DNA from: Gnetum montanum
Taxonomy: Eukaryota; Streptophyta; Gnetopsida; Gnetales; Gnetaceae
DNA length: 64,000 nt
Assembly: GCA_015680685.1 (NCBI GenBank)
Contig: MNCI01001867.1
Span: 53,438 to 117,437, forward strand
Reading direction: 5' to 3'
Part shown: positions 1-11,223 of the stretch, in pieces
Numbering within the stretch: position 1 is the stretch's first letter
Layout of the letters: every line of letters begins with the position of its first letter
Notes under the pieces: generated by a model
The model's database searches: none
Seen by the model: the letters and a program-made list of their open reading frames with translations, nothing else
Told to the model about the DNA's origin: nothing
Program-made: the position numbers and the translations under genes

Positions 1-850
1 AGAGTGGCTTAGCTATTTTCGAAAAATCTTTAATTAGTTGTCTATAGTATCTAGCATGGCCTAAGAAAGATCAAAGATTCTTTAAGTTTGTTGGAGCTAG
101 AAGTGTGGAAATTACTTTTACTTTTTCTTCATCCATTCTTATCCCTTCCCTAGAGATAAATTGTCCTATAACTACACCATTTGTGACCATTAAATGACTC
201 TTTTCCCAACTTAATTTTAGATTTTTATCAATGCATCTATCTGAGACATATTCCAAAAGTTTTAATTTTTGTTCATAAGCATCTCCATGTACTAAAAAAT
301 CATCCATAAATACTTCTATATCTTCCTCTAACATATTAGAAAACATTAATATCATATCCCTCTAGAAGATAGTGGGTGCATTACAAAGCCCAAAAGGCAT
401 TCAAAAATAAGAAAAATTTTCATATGAAATGTGAAGATTGTTTTATGTTGATTTTTTGGTGTAATGGCTACTTGATTGTAACCACCAAACCCATCTAGAA
501 AACAATAGTACTCATGTCCTTCCAATCACTCTAAAATTGTGTCTATGTATGGTATGGGGAAATGATCTTTCTTTGTGTTTTGATTAAGTTTTTGATAGTC
601 TATACAAAGTCACCATTTTTTCCCTTTTTAGGTACTACGATGATAGGACTTACCCATTTGCTATTAGCTATAAGATAAATAATCCCTTTCTTTCAAAGCT
701 TAGAAATTTCATCTTTAACAATTTGCTTTAAAGCTAAATTGATTCTTCTAGGGGGAATTTGAACTAGTTTAATGTTATCTTCAAGATAGATGTGATGTTA
801 CATATGTTGAGTGAGATGCCTTGATGGAGGTCCTCATAGCTCCATGCAAA
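1..850 (-). pseudogene. Athila-like reverse transcriptase fragment
   Basis: The minus strand encodes the central RT block. Around 660-480 there are stretches resembling KKGKKW-LCIDYQKLN and HFPIPYIDTILE. Around 405-360 there is MPFGLCNAPTIF with an in-frame TAG where the family usually has Gln. From 355 down to 71 a 94-residue open stretch holds the catalytic box EVFMDDF and the following LSWEKSHLMV and GIRMDEEKV. FMDDF in place of YVDDI is usual for Athila-type RT. The domain is cut by the window start, so RNase H and integrase are not visible. Stops and frame changes mark it as dead. Confidence 0.8.
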
Positions 851-1379
851 TGCCTTAGACTTTCTTTTTAAAACTTTTATTAATTTTATTTCTTTCCTAC
901 TAGAAAGTTGAAAATTTATTATAAAGGGTTTATTTTTATCAAGAAAAATGTATTTAAGATTACTAGGTAATTCTCAAACTTCTAAGGAGTCATTATTTGA
1001 TGGGTGAATCATTTCTCTTATACTCCCTGATCCCAAATTCAAAATTTGATCAAGAAGATATTGTTGTTTCTTTGTGGAGGGATCTAAAAGTTCTTCCTCA
1101 AAATTGTTTAATGCTAATGTTTTCCTATCTTATGCCATTACTAATGTGAGTATTGTATAGAGCATCCTTGCTTCTTTAACATCCTGGTCTAATCAACCTT
1201 CTTAGGCCTTGTCATATATATTAAGCATAAAAGTAAGATTGGCAAAAGATAATTGGAATTGCCCTAATCTATAATTAATCATAACATCAGCAATTGCTAA
1301 CCAAGTATTCCTAATATAATGGAGAAATGGTCTTGATCTTTTACTTCCAACACAACAAAATCAATAGTGTATTTTCCTT

Positions 1380-1625
1380 TTTCAACCTTTACTATTAAAT
1401 CTTGTACCACTCCTATGGGTTTCACAATTGAGACATTAGCCAAAGATATTGTCATATTCACTTCCCTTTCATTCTATAAATCAAGTAATCTAGTCATTTC
1501 AATAGGCATAATGTTAATGCTAGCTCCTAACTCCAAGAGGGTCTTTTCAATGTTCATTCCATTTATCTTTATTGATATAGTGAAAACCCTTAGATCTTGA
1601 TATATAGGAACTTCTTAGCTCTTTA
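1380..1625 (-). pseudogene. Athila-like retroviral-type aspartic protease remnant
   Basis: On the minus strand at about 1,560-1,490 the translation reads GMNIEKTLLELGASINIMPI. This matches the family's flap-proximal block, usually LxDLGASINLMP. The catalytic Asp position carries Glu (GAG) here, and the frame closes with a TAG a few residues later. It lies between gag (upstream) and RT (downstream), as expected. A remnant, not an active enzyme. Confidence 0.65.
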
Positions 1626-2336
1626 TAAGTTTAGGCAAATTTTCAACCAAATAAACCTTTTTGAGAATTTTTCTTCTTTTCTCCTTTTCATACATAATTC
1701 CCTTAAGTATTTAGCATAAAGAGGTGCGTCTCTAATGGCTTGTTCTAATAGGGTATGTAAATATAATTCATTAAACATGTTTTCTATATGTGCCTTGGTT
1801 GTAAATTGCTCTTGAAATCATTTAGGAAAAGAAGGTAAGACTACTTTCCTAGGCAAAGGAGGAGAGTTTAATGATTGTTCTCCTTCTTCAATTGGTTTGT
1901 TAATTGCCCCCTCATTTATAATATGTGGTTCATCCTTTTCTTGTATCTCAATTTCCTAAAAACCAACCTTCTTCATAGGCCTAAGCTCAATAATTTTTCC
2001 ACTCCTTGTGATGATAGAATGCAATTATTCCTTTTCCTTCCTTTGTGATGTAGGATTTGGCTCTAGTTGATAACCTAATTCATTCTTTGTCAAGTCTTAA
2101 AATTGTCTTCTTGTCTCATTCATAAGTTTTCTCCTTTCTTCAATGAAAGAAGTAAGACTTTGAGTGAGTTTATCCAAGTCTTCACTAGTTTGGCTCTTAT
2201 AAGGCCTGTAATTGTTTTAGGAGTAATGTTATTCGAAAGATGGCCTTTGTTGGAATGTAGCTATTAGCTAATATCTATATTGTTAAAAGACATTGGCAGA
2301 TTCTTCTACTTCCTCATGATAATAGGCTAAGGCTAG

Positions 2337-2975
2337 ACAAGCAATGCAATCATGTTTTTGGCTACCACAAAGGTTGCACATCTTACATTGCACCATATGG
2401 GCTTGTTTCTTTATTAAAAAAGTTAACTCATCAATTATTTTATTTAGTTGTTCAATTTATTAAGTCATACCTTACATGATGTTAGGTTTTGGCCATCTCT
2501 TACTTTGATCAACCAATGAATCTATTATTCTCCAACCATTCTTCAATGTTACATTCAATATATTTCCACCACACGCAAAGTCAACATTTTGCCTATAGTA
2601 TGGTAATAGGCCTTCTACAAATATTTGAATCAGTTGGTGGCCTAGAAATCCATGATTGGGGTTTTTCAAACATAGCACTTTGAACCTATCAAAAGTTCTC
2701 TCATATTCCTCATCTTCTTGTTGCATGAAACTCATCAATTGCTTCCTTAATGAGTACAACCTATTATTGGAAAGAAATCTTTGAAGAAAAGTAACCTTGA
2801 ATTCATCCCATGAACTAATTTGTGTCCTAAGGGTTTGTTGCTCAAAATCAACTTTCTCTGTCAACCTTGATTTGAAGGTAATCAATTTAGTTCTATCTCC
2901 ACTTTGAAGTGCCAACATTGCAAGTGTGGTTTCAAATTCTCTTATATCAATAACTAGATCTTCATCATTAGTCAA
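2337..2975 (-). pseudogene. Athila-like Gag (capsid region plus one CCHC zinc knuckle)
   Basis: An uninterrupted 167-residue stretch (2,975-2,472) contains the retrotransposon capsid block: LITFKSRL, then WDEFKVTFLQRF, then a Leu/Arg-rich tail with LPYYRQN. Three stops follow. The same frame then resumes with a short coiled-coil-like segment and CNLCGSQKHDCIAC at 2,378-2,337, a perfect C-x2-C-x4-H-x4-C nucleic-acid-binding knuckle. Gag packages the element RNA. The open stretch at 3,376-3,086 further upstream may be the Gag N-terminus or leader, but I do not recognise it. Confidence 0.7.
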
Positions 2976-3976
2976 TGAATACTTTTTACTTCAACATTCC
3001 TACCTTGGGGAAAAACTATTGATCCTTGGGGTATCACTAGTGTTCTTTGGTTTAATAAGTCACCAAGAGTTTATCCTTGGTAGGCCTATCCAACTAAAAT
3101 ATTAGAGCCTATACTACCAAATAAAAAAGGAATTGTGCCAAATGAAAGTGGAGGAGGTGTATGATATGAAGGAGACCCAATCGTGAAGTTAGTAGCTACT
3201 GTTAAAGTCATAATTGGACTTGGTATGGAAATAAAGGCTATTGAATTAATAGAGATTTGAAGGTTTAATGTATTCACCGATTGGATGGTTCCTCCAATAG
3301 TGGACATGCTGCTTAGTATTTGGCTAAAGCTTAGATTTCGAGAGCTAACTACTATAGTTGAATTCATAGTTTGCATTGTAATATTTGGTGCATCAAAAAG
3401 AGGGTTTAATAATGTGGAAAATTAACATGATGTTTTTACTTTTTCTTGAACTATTTCTATTGGATTTTCTTGTTTATTTTTTTGTTTCTCTATAGAGGTT
3501 AAGGGAATAGAACTAGGTTGTCCTTGTTCCTCTTGAGTTTATTTCAAATTGGTTCTAGTGCACTTATAATAGCTAGCAGTATTCCTAGAACATTGGATTT
3601 ATGTGGGATTTTTGTGTTGCTTGGTTTGTTTCATTTAACAAGCACACTCCTCTTTAGCACATTCATCGATAAATAATCCCTAAATTTTGAAAATTAATTT
3701 AATTGCCCCTATAATTGATACCTTAATTGCTGTTTTTTGTAACTCTCTTCAATTTGGAAAAAAAAAAGGAACTAATTCTTGTGATTGTATATTTTTCTTG
3801 TTTTTAATACTTTTACTTTCTTTCTTACAAGCAAAATAATTGAAAGAAACCATATCTAAAACTACTAACAAAAGAAAAGGAAATGAAAGTAGTATGTACC
3901 TTTTCAAAAGTTCTAAATCACTAAAAGAAATCTAAAAAACATACTAAACCCATGATGATGATTAACTGTGTTGGTC
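2976..3976 (-). other. Untranslated leader / Gag N-terminal region of element D
   Basis: This stretch lies between the recognised capsid block and the primer-binding site. It contains one 96-residue open frame on the minus strand (3,376-3,086), Ser/Thr/Ile-rich and without a recognisable domain. The rest is AT-rich and broken by stops. No promoter or RNA gene is apparent. Confidence 0.4.
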
Positions 3977-3994
3977 TTCCTACCAACAATGTCA
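3977..3994 (-). other. Probable primer-binding site (tRNA-Asp type, decayed)
   Basis: On the minus strand the sequence TGACATTGTTGGTAGGAA aligns with the tRNA-Asp-type site TGGCGCCGTTGCCGGGGA at 11 of 18 positions. Most differences are C-to-T or G-to-A. It lies a few bases inside the LTR end, and the sequence after it also resembles the post-primer sequence of element C (AACACAGTTA against TGCTAGTTA). Confidence 0.5.
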
Positions 3995-4000
3995 AATTAA

Positions 4001-5005
4001 TGAGCCAGCCAAAGTTTGGTGTTGAGTTACCTTCATGGTAAAGATGTTACCTCATCTGTGACTAACCCACAAGTCATATTGATGAAGGAATGATTCAAAG
4101 TTAAAGAGATCATAAAGATAATAAATGGTTAGATCCAAATCCAATTGAAATTCCACACTTATGACTGTCACTCATAAGTAAAATCAAAGGTTTCATCCTA
4201 ACTCCTAATCTCAAGGTCAAGGAAAGAAATTGAATGATTTAACGAAATTGAAATCATATAATATTAGAATCAATAATAGAAGATTACAAGGGAGATGTCA
4301 CCTAAACTGTGATCTTGCCCTGCTGTCTCTACAATGCAGTAGCTTCTTAGCCTCTTAAGAAATTCCAATGCATGATGGTTATCCCAAGGTTTCAACAATC
4401 TTCCTTTATCATTACAATGGAAAGTTTAGAAAATGAATTCAATTTGATGTGGGTTTTCCTCGGATTCATCTCTCCTTATTTGGGTATCAAACTCCTCATT
4501 TATATTGGAAGAGGTTTGATTGTAATTGGAAGAATGTTACTATTAGGTCATATTGATCCTTATCAAACACTTTGATTTAAATGATTATATGATATTGAAC
4601 TGTATCAGGGTAGCTATGTTCTACGATGATCAATCAATATCATGAGAACAGTGCAAATCGATATCTTCATTCTATGGCAAGGTACATGCTCTCTTAGTCC
4701 AATGATATCAAGCCTTATTAGGACAGCTATACAAATTGACATAAATTAATTCAATTTGGATCAATCTGGCAATGAAGATCAATACAATATTTTTATAGTG
4801 TATGTAAAATTTCTCAACCCCAATCAATATCCTTATTGATTTAGATAGATCTAATGATAACCTACAATACGAAGACTTACAAAGTAATTAGCTCATATTG
4901 ATAGGCATCGATGAAATCAATGCACTTTGATATAAAAATACAATTAAAAAAATAAAAAGTTAAGCTTTTAATTAGCTAAAACTAGAATAATTGGAGGTTT
5001 ATCAG
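4001..5005 (-). repeat. 5' LTR of Athila-like element D
   Basis: On the minus strand the stretch ends in GGCTGGCTCA just before the primer site. A plausible start is TGATAAACCTCC at about 5,005. A TATA-like box (TATAAAAA) lies at 4,797-4,790 on the minus strand. No second copy is in the window, so the ends rest on the TG...CA rule and the loss of homology to element B, not on an LTR pair. Confidence 0.45.
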
Positions 5006-5229
5006 TCCTGTATTTCATTTCCTTCAACTTCTTGGTTACCTCATTACCTCTATACTCTTCTTGCAAGGTTTTTCAACAAGCCTTGGATGTTTAAAAGTAA
5101 TGATTCTAGCTCTAGTTACCTTTGTACTTTGCCATGTTGTTGGTTCAAGGAAATGCAAAATGATATGGAGCAAAGGGTCAGATCTCCTGAGAGGGCATTG
5201 TGATAATAGCAATAATGCTACCTCCTTAA

Positions 5230-6970
5230 GAGGTTGAAGCTCTGTTGAAATGTAGGAGTGCCTCATAGTTATCAGGCACTTGGCTAATACTACTAACGTG
5301 CTTTTCCAAGAACTCAGGGTCTATGGTAGCTTGATTGTCTACTGGTGAAGCCATCAGTTGTGCAACTATTGCTTAACCTTTCATTGAGGCTTTCATGACA
5401 TAATGTAGGTTAAACTCCACTATTATTACTTTCTATCATGTAATGTGACTACTTTCGTAGATACACATTGTTATAGCTTGGAGTATGTTGTTCTTGTAAA
5501 TGATGTTAACCTGGCTGCGAAAGAGGTAATACCTCCACTTCTTTAGTGAAAAGACAAGGACAAGGCAATACTTCTCCACATCATTGTATCTCATTTCATG
5601 GGCTACTAATGCATGACTTAGGTAGTAGATCAGGACCTATATGCTATCATCTCACTTTTGGCAAAGCAAAGAAGTGTTGGATGCATTGGAAGTGGCAAAG
5701 TAAATGTAAAAGGACTTATCTCCTTGCAAAGGGTGAACCATAGGTAATTGTGCTAACTCTTTCTTAATGTTGTCAAATTCTTATTGACACTGAGTGGTCC
5801 ACTCAAAGTGGGCTCCTTTCTTGAGCAAATGTTGCATTGGTTGCAGCTTGTTGGTTAATCAGGCGATAAACCTACGAATGAATTGTAGTCTACCTTGCAA
5901 CCCTCATAGCTACCTAAGGTTAGCCAGTAATGCTAAGTTGGTTATGACCTTAACCTTGTTGAGATATATGTGTATACCTTCTTTGAATACTATAAAGCCA
6001 AGCATCGTTCCTATTCTGACAGCAAAAACACACTTCTTGGGGTTTAACCTAAGCTCGTGTTTTAGGTAGTGCTTAAGCACTAAGTCTAAGTCATTTGTGT
6101 GGTTATGGACCACTCTAGACTTTACCACAATATCATCCATGTAGTCATTGAGCAAACTAAGCATATAATCACTAAAGATGTATGTCATTACACATTGATA
6201 TGTTGCTCCTGCATTCTTTAGTCCAAAAGGGATCATTGTATAGCAAAATATACCCTAGGGGGTCATGAAGGTTGTATTGAGCTAGTGCTTAGGATTGATC
6301 CTAGTCTAGCTGTAGCTCAATAACCCATCCATGAAGGAAAACAAGGCATCCCAACTGTGGTATCGATCAATTGACCGATACTAGGAAATAGAAAGTTTCC
6401 TTTGATGGTTGGCTTGTTTAGGTCCCAAAAGTCTATGCAAATACATATACTTCTATTTTTCTTAGGCATAACTACGATGTTGGACATCCAGTCTGCATAG
6501 TCAACAACCCAGATGAAACTAGCTTTGTAAAGCTTGATGTACTCATCATAGACTACCAACGCCACCTCAAGTCTGACCTTGCATGCTTTCTACTTATATG
6601 GTTTGATGCATGGATCAAGGATGATGTTATGTTGGACTAGCTGGGGGTCTAGGCCTAGCATGTCCTCGTATGACCATCCAAATGCTTTAATGTTATTGTT
6701 AAGTACTTTAGCGATGTCTTGAGCATAGTGGGGTTCTAGTGAGGAGCTTCATTTCAGTGTTCTTACCTCACCATTGTGTGGTGCCACAAGGATCTCGAGA
6801 AGGAGATCCTCTATGACATCCCCTGCCTCTAGGTCAAGAGCCTTAACTAGATACTCAGGCCAGTCTAGTGGTGCTTCTATGGATGCTATGTACTCATTGT
6901 AGGCTATAGGCTTGAGGTCTAGGCAATGATGATTAATGCATCGCTTAATATCACTGTAAGGCCCCATGAG
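5230..6970 (-). pseudogene. Tat/Ogre-like pol remnant (RT and RNase H)
   Basis: Reading leftwards, 6,967-6,749 holds the pol N-terminal region (IAYNEYIASIEAPLDWPEYL). Next, 6,565-6,317 holds the RT fingers with MPKKNRSICICIDF and DLNKPTIKGNF. Then 6,236-5,910 holds MIPFGLKNAGATYQ and the catalytic box YMDDIVVKS, followed by LRLNPKKCVF. Degenerate RNase H follows down to about 5,230. The GLKNAGATYQ and DDIVVKSK blocks are typical of Tat-lineage RT. Frames shift between segments and stops are frequent. Confidence 0.8.
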
Positions 6971-6984
6971 GACTAAAGGTGAGA

Positions 6985-8488
6985 AGATCTACTCTTGCAT
7001 AGCATGTCATCTTCTTGCAAAATAAAACAAAAAAATGTTAAGTGGGACCTATTTTAACAAATTTAATATGCACAAATGAGAAAAAAGCAATCCAATGAAA
7101 TCTGCTCAAGTATGCATGGAAATTGCTATGGAAGGTAAATATTTTTGTGTCAATTTTAGGCCTTGGTAGGTTGTAGATGCACCAAACATGTTGTTTTGGG
7201 AAAGGCCAATCATGCTCAAGAGTGGAATTAACTTGCACATTTGCAGGGCAGCGAAAAATCATCATTTTGAACTCAATATGATTGACTATGCTCTCACCTA
7301 ACTACACTCTCCACTGGGCATTCGATGGTGAGTGTATTCGTGGGTTGGTGGATCATTAAATGACCCCAAGGGATATATAGGTGCAATTTTACCATGGTAA
7401 CTTATCATTTTCTTCACTTTTACCACAACATTAAGAGCATAGTCTTGTTGTTGCTTCTACCTTTCCTACTTGTGGAGAGTGTAGTTGGGAAAAAGATGAC
7501 ATACCATAGTGGATGCCTTCACCTAGGGCTAATGACCATTGATGAGGGAGAGAGAGCACTGAGCTACTTGCTACAGGCAAGTGTGGAGGAGAGGAGGTCA
7601 TTGGCATCAACTAGGTACATTGACTACACTCTCCCCCTTGCTTGGATTTTCCTATTTTTTCTAGAGGGCTTTCAGGGTTTGTGGTTGTGTGGGGGGAGGG
7701 CTTTGTGCACACACTATGCAACATGACCATAGGGACCATGGCTACCATTGAGTGCCACGGCACAGTTCTAGGGGTTGCGACTGCTATCACACACTACGGC
7801 ATGGCCATTATTTTTTTATGGTGGTAGGGAGGGCATCACAATGGTAAGGGCATGTTTCTATCTTCTATTTTTATTTTTGAGGTGATGCAAGGTTTAGGTT
7901 TGTGCATGCACTGGGGCACACATGGGATTTTAGCACAATTGGGATTTTGGGGTTCTCGTGGGTTTTGAGGGCAGCAGGAATTTAAAGGACTATAGATGTT
8001 GAGCATTTTTATTTTTTCTTTTTTTGTTGTATGGCATAGGCCTTAGGTCTATGGGGCTCAGGGCTCCACACATTGTGCATTGTAGCATGGCCACAGTGGT
8101 CATGGTCACCATTGCATGCCATTTTGCCTTATTGTTTTTTTCTATATGCTTTTTGTGTTTTGAGTTAGTTCGTATAATGCATGCTTACTTACTAATTTCT
8201 TATATTTTAATGATTATGGTAGGTACTAGGCAATGCTGTAAGCCCCAAAAACGTAGTAGAGGAAGCAAAACCTCCATCCCCACCTAGCACTATTGGTTGA
8301 GCATGACCAGATGTACCACCCACTAGGCTTTTTTGCTATGTTTTTGCTATGTGATGTTATTTGTGCTATGTATTGCTATTCATATTACATTTTCTATGGA
8401 TGATTATCTACTAGATGTAATGTGTAAACATTTATTCTTATATAGTAATTTTCTTGCATTTGCTATGAGTATGCAAGTCTGGGCCATT
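6985..8488 (-). other. Non-coding spacer between protease and pol of element B (first part)
   Basis: This corresponds to the A spacer at 30,709-32,950. It has GC-poor open stretches with no recognisable protein. Next to pol the minus strand reads TTTTGTTTTATTTTGCAAG, a splice-acceptor-like pyrimidine tract plus AG at about 7,031-7,013. The motif GACTATGCTCTC, found all over these elements, occurs at 7,283-7,294, with related copies after it. The short plus-strand ORFs at 7,394-8,605 look like chance frames. Confidence 0.5.
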
Positions 8489-8493
8489 GTAAG
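8489..8493. other. Target-site duplication of element C (left copy)
   Basis: GTAAG immediately before the 5' LTR, repeated exactly after the 3' LTR at 17,169-17,173. The uninterrupted sequence can be compared with copy A (complement of about 31,270-31,290), which supports an insertion here. Confidence 0.9.
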
Positions 8494-8500
8494 TGATGGG

Positions 8501-8604
8501 ACGCGATATCACATGGGCTACGATATCGCGTCCGCCACGATATCGTGTCTTCCCCTGCAATATCATGTACGCGATATCGTAGTGCATCGCCAAATCTATA
8601 AATA
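8501..8604 (+). promoter_or_regulatory. LTR promoter: GATATC palindrome array plus TATA box
   Basis: GATATC cores lie at 8,505, 8,522, 8,539 and 8,573, with a decayed AATATC at 8,559, so they are spaced 14-20 bases apart. The flanks tend to GCG...CGC, giving self-complementary sites of the form GCGATATCGC. A TATA box (TATAAATA) follows at 8,597-8,604. The same arrangement occurs in the 3' LTR and once more inside the element at 12,832-12,918. Inference: repeated binding sites for a dimeric factor in a Pol II promoter. Confidence 0.65.
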
Positions 8605-8812
8605 AGAGGTAGCTCTCCTTGTTTCATAACTTAGATTTAGATTGTAGCTAGACTCTAGCAGGTTTATCCCTCTAGAGTTAGAATATTTTCCAGTGTTTGC
8701 CTGTAGTGTGGTGGATGTAATTGTACAGCATCCTTTATTCAAGTGTGACGTACTTGGACATGCACATGACCAGCAATAAAGATCGAGATTACTTCATCCT
8801 TTCAGCATTCAC

Positions 8813-8813
8813 T

Positions 8814-8844
<31 letters not shown>

Positions 8845-8846
8845 TT
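8813..8846. repeat. TTTA microsatellite in 5' LTR
   Basis: A run of TTTA units inside the R/U5 part of the LTR. The equivalent in the 3' LTR near 16,660-16,680 is shorter and interrupted. Confidence 0.9.
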
Positions 8847-9334
8847 ATTTACTAATTTCTTAATTAGTCTCTCTCACCCTTAAACTCATGTTAAAACGTG
8901 GAATGAGTACGAGTTGATTACGAGCATTTAAGTGTGACTACTTGGTAACCCAGTAGCGTACCTAGGATCTGCGCTTGGTAATCCCAGTGGTAGTCATGCA
9001 TGAAGTCCAAGATGTGTACGGATAATCAAGGAACAGATGCTCATCACACTTAGGCTAGATTAGATTCTTTTACCCTTTCTCTCTTAGTTTAGATAATATT
9101 ACTTTCCATTTCCCTCAAGAGTAGCATTAGAGTAGAAACCCATCATACCCCTCACTCTGGACTAAACCATACGTGACAAATATAATACTAGTCCAGGTGG
9201 GAAGACAATGAACTGTGACCTAAGGCTAACTGTCTAGGTGTTACAACTAGTCCTTCTGTGGAGTTCGACCGGATCGTGCATGAAAATGCTCGTATTCGTA
9301 TGGTTGAGTGTAGGGGTACCTCACCACTCATCAT

Positions 9335-9352
9335 TGGCGCCATTGCTGGGAA
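9335..9352 (+). other. Primer-binding site of element C (tRNA-Asp type)
   Basis: TGGCGCCATTGCTGGGAA lies one base after the 5' LTR. It is almost the tRNA-Asp-type site TGGCGCCGTTGCCGGGGA used by Athila and many other plant gypsy elements; the three differences are transitions. Confidence 0.85.
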
Positions 9353-9464
9353 CGGTGCTAGTTATCTAGATTAGTTATATCATACAACGTCGCTATATAG
9401 GACTTAACTATGTATCTCTTAGAAAGAAGTAATTATAAAAATTCGCATAAATTCACATACAACC

Positions 9465-10592
9465 ATGCCTCTCCTACAAGATTATGATAATGCCACACTT
9501 AGTGAGGAAGTTCATTGGAGAACCAACAAACTATATAACGATGAAGATTGGAGTACACAACCTGAAGTGAGGGTTTCTTATAAATATGAACAGAAGCAAC
9601 ATTACCCCAACACATGAAAGCATAACTTTCCTGATGACGATGAACCCCCACTGGCCACTACAAGCTTAACGCAAATACAAGAGGCTATTCGAATCTCACG
9701 TAGGCATTGTAAAGAGAGCCGTCTACCCAAGCTTGATTTAAACAACTTTCCTAAATTTTCAAGAGGCTATGACTTAGATCCGTATCAATATTTACAAGCC
9801 TTCTACGATTCCTACGCATGGAACAACATTGATAACGGTTGGCAAAAACTTAAGCTCTTTCCTATGACACTCGTTGACCAAGCAAAAGTATGGTATAGAT
9901 CGTTAAAACCAAATTCAATACAGCGTTGGTCAACAATGGTAAAAGTATTTAATGAAAAATATCAAACTTATGCAAGAGTGTCAGCCTTGAGGAAACAAAT
10001 CCAAGGATGGAAACAAGCACAACATGAACCCTTGGACATAGCCTTAGAAAGATATTATGCACTATTAAACAACTGTCTAGGCCATGGGTTTTCCGAGGAA
10101 AGGCTAGTGTACCATATCATTGATGGGCTATGTAATGAAACAAGAGAGACCTTAGGAATGTATGCCCAAGGTCAGCTATACGAACTACGAACCCATCAAG
10201 TCCAAGAGCTTATTAAGCGGGTAGCAAAAGAAGAAGGAGAATTGGCTAGATGGGAGAGTGTTGAAAAACACCAACAGGACAAAAATCTCAATTTAACAAA
10301 GGTCCATGATCATAAAAAGGAGAAATCAACCTACCATAAGGAAAAAGAACCATCTTTGCCAATACAACAATCATTAGAGGAAGTCGAGGCAAAGATCAAT
10401 AAGATGTTGGAATGGACATATCAAAAGTGTGGAGAATGTGTCAACATTATTGGAGATAGAGGTTTGACAACCCAAGAAGCAAGACAAAACATTAGACATT
10501 CAGAAAAAAATAATGAAGGGAATAAGAGCTCAACTGCTGATCATACATATGAATGCAACATATGCCTGCCCAATCATGTTACATTTATATGA
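9465..10592 (+). pseudogene. Gag of element C (one internal stop)
   Basis: The first ATG after the primer site starts a 375-codon frame broken only by a TGA at codon 51 (9,615-9,617), which fits decay of CGA by CpG deamination. After an acidic N-terminus comes SRLPKLDLNNFPKFSRGYD, then the plant retrotransposon Gag block: LVDQAKVWYRSL, W-x-x-MVKVFNEKY, VSALRKQI and LALERYYALL-like helices, then LVYHIIDGL. The C-terminal half is charged (ELIKRVAKEEGELARWE) and probably coiled. No CCHC knuckle was found. Gag would form the particle. With the single stop repaired it would be full length, so this is the best preserved reading frame among the four LTR elements. Confidence 0.75.
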
Positions 10593-11223
10593 GCATTAGG
10601 GGAACACACTACATCTAGAATTCATACAAAGATACTGTGTTTGATCATAGTGGCAATAATCCTAGTCGTGGGGGAAACCATCCCTACACTAGAGACACCC
10701 TTCATGTTATCCGAATCCAAACGCTTATCAAGTTCAACATCCTGTTTCTCCAACTAGGCCACCATACTCTATCGCACCACATTACTATTCTCCACAATAC
10801 TATCAGCCCATGTCCTCAACACAACCACCACCTTGTGCACCTTACACTTCTCCTAATTTTCAACATTCTCATCCTTTTCTTCCTTCTACATCACCACCAA
10901 CTATTCCTAAGGCATCTGCACCACAGCAATAATCCATGAACACCACTTGTGCCGCTACTACCAACAATAGTGAAAAGCCTCCTCAACATCAAAAGCGCCC
11001 CTTCTTTAAACATGACCGTAAGAAGGGACAACACAATTCCAAGGCCACTACATCTTCTAACTCAACACAAGTCCAACACTGTGGTGCACCCTTATCTTTG
11101 AACCCAACGCCTCATGTTACTTCATCAGGGCCACCAACTAACACTCCAACAACCATACAGCCCAATGAACACAGTCATGGAAGGCATCATCCTGATCCTT
11201 GCATACCATCTAAAAGGTCCTAA
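10593..11223 (+). pseudogene. Pro/Ser/His-rich Gag tail of element C, frameshifted
   Basis: After the gag stop, frames rich in Pro, Tyr, Ser and His (for example YYSPQYYQPMSSTQPPP) continue with shifts to 11,220 and include a basic patch, KRPFFKHDRKKGQHNSK. The same Pro/His/Tyr-rich composition occurs in the inverted fragment at 23,797-25,158. Hence this is probably the C-terminal domain of Gag or a separate linker, not chance. No enzyme motif is visible. Confidence 0.5.

Larger units (their letters stand above)
1..5005 (-). mobile_element. Athila-like Ty3/gypsy LTR retrotransposon, 5' part (element D)
   Basis: Read on the minus strand, the order is 5' LTR (5,005-4,001), a primer-binding site, gag (to about 2,337), protease (about 1,500) and reverse transcriptase (about 850 to the window edge). 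The FMDD-type RT active site, the LGASIN-type protease and the gag-protease-RT order point to the Athila branch of plant Ty3/gypsy elements. Integrase and the 3' LTR would lie left of base 1. All reading frames contain stops. The right end falls inside Tat-like element B, whose homology to copy A is lost at about 5,105, so this element probably inserted into B. The exact right border is uncertain by about 100 bases. Confidence 0.75.
5105..8493 (-). mobile_element. Tat/Ogre-like retrotransposon B, pol side (left piece)
   Basis: This is the pol half of element B on the minus strand. It aligns throughout with plus-strand copy A (about 31,290-34,840). For example, 5,230-5,350 is the complement of 34,640-34,740, and 8,330-8,488 the complement of about 31,290-31,510. 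Homology to A stops near 5,105, where element D begins. At 8,493 the element is interrupted by element C and continues at 17,174. Integrase and the 3' LTR are lost or lie outside the window. Confidence 0.8.
8494..9333 (+). repeat. 5' LTR of element C
   Basis: It starts TGATGGGAC and ends CACTCATCA, 840 bases, paired with 16,324-17,168. U3 is very short: a GATATC palindrome array (8,501-8,578) and a TATA box. R/U5 carries a TTTA microsatellite (8,813-8,846) that is shorter in the 3' copy, which points to replication slippage after insertion. Confidence 0.92.

Noticed and set aside
7394-8605. Several plus-strand frames of 60-110 residues
   Set aside because: They lie in the spacer of minus-strand element B and show no conserved motif; the homologous spacer in A has different frames.
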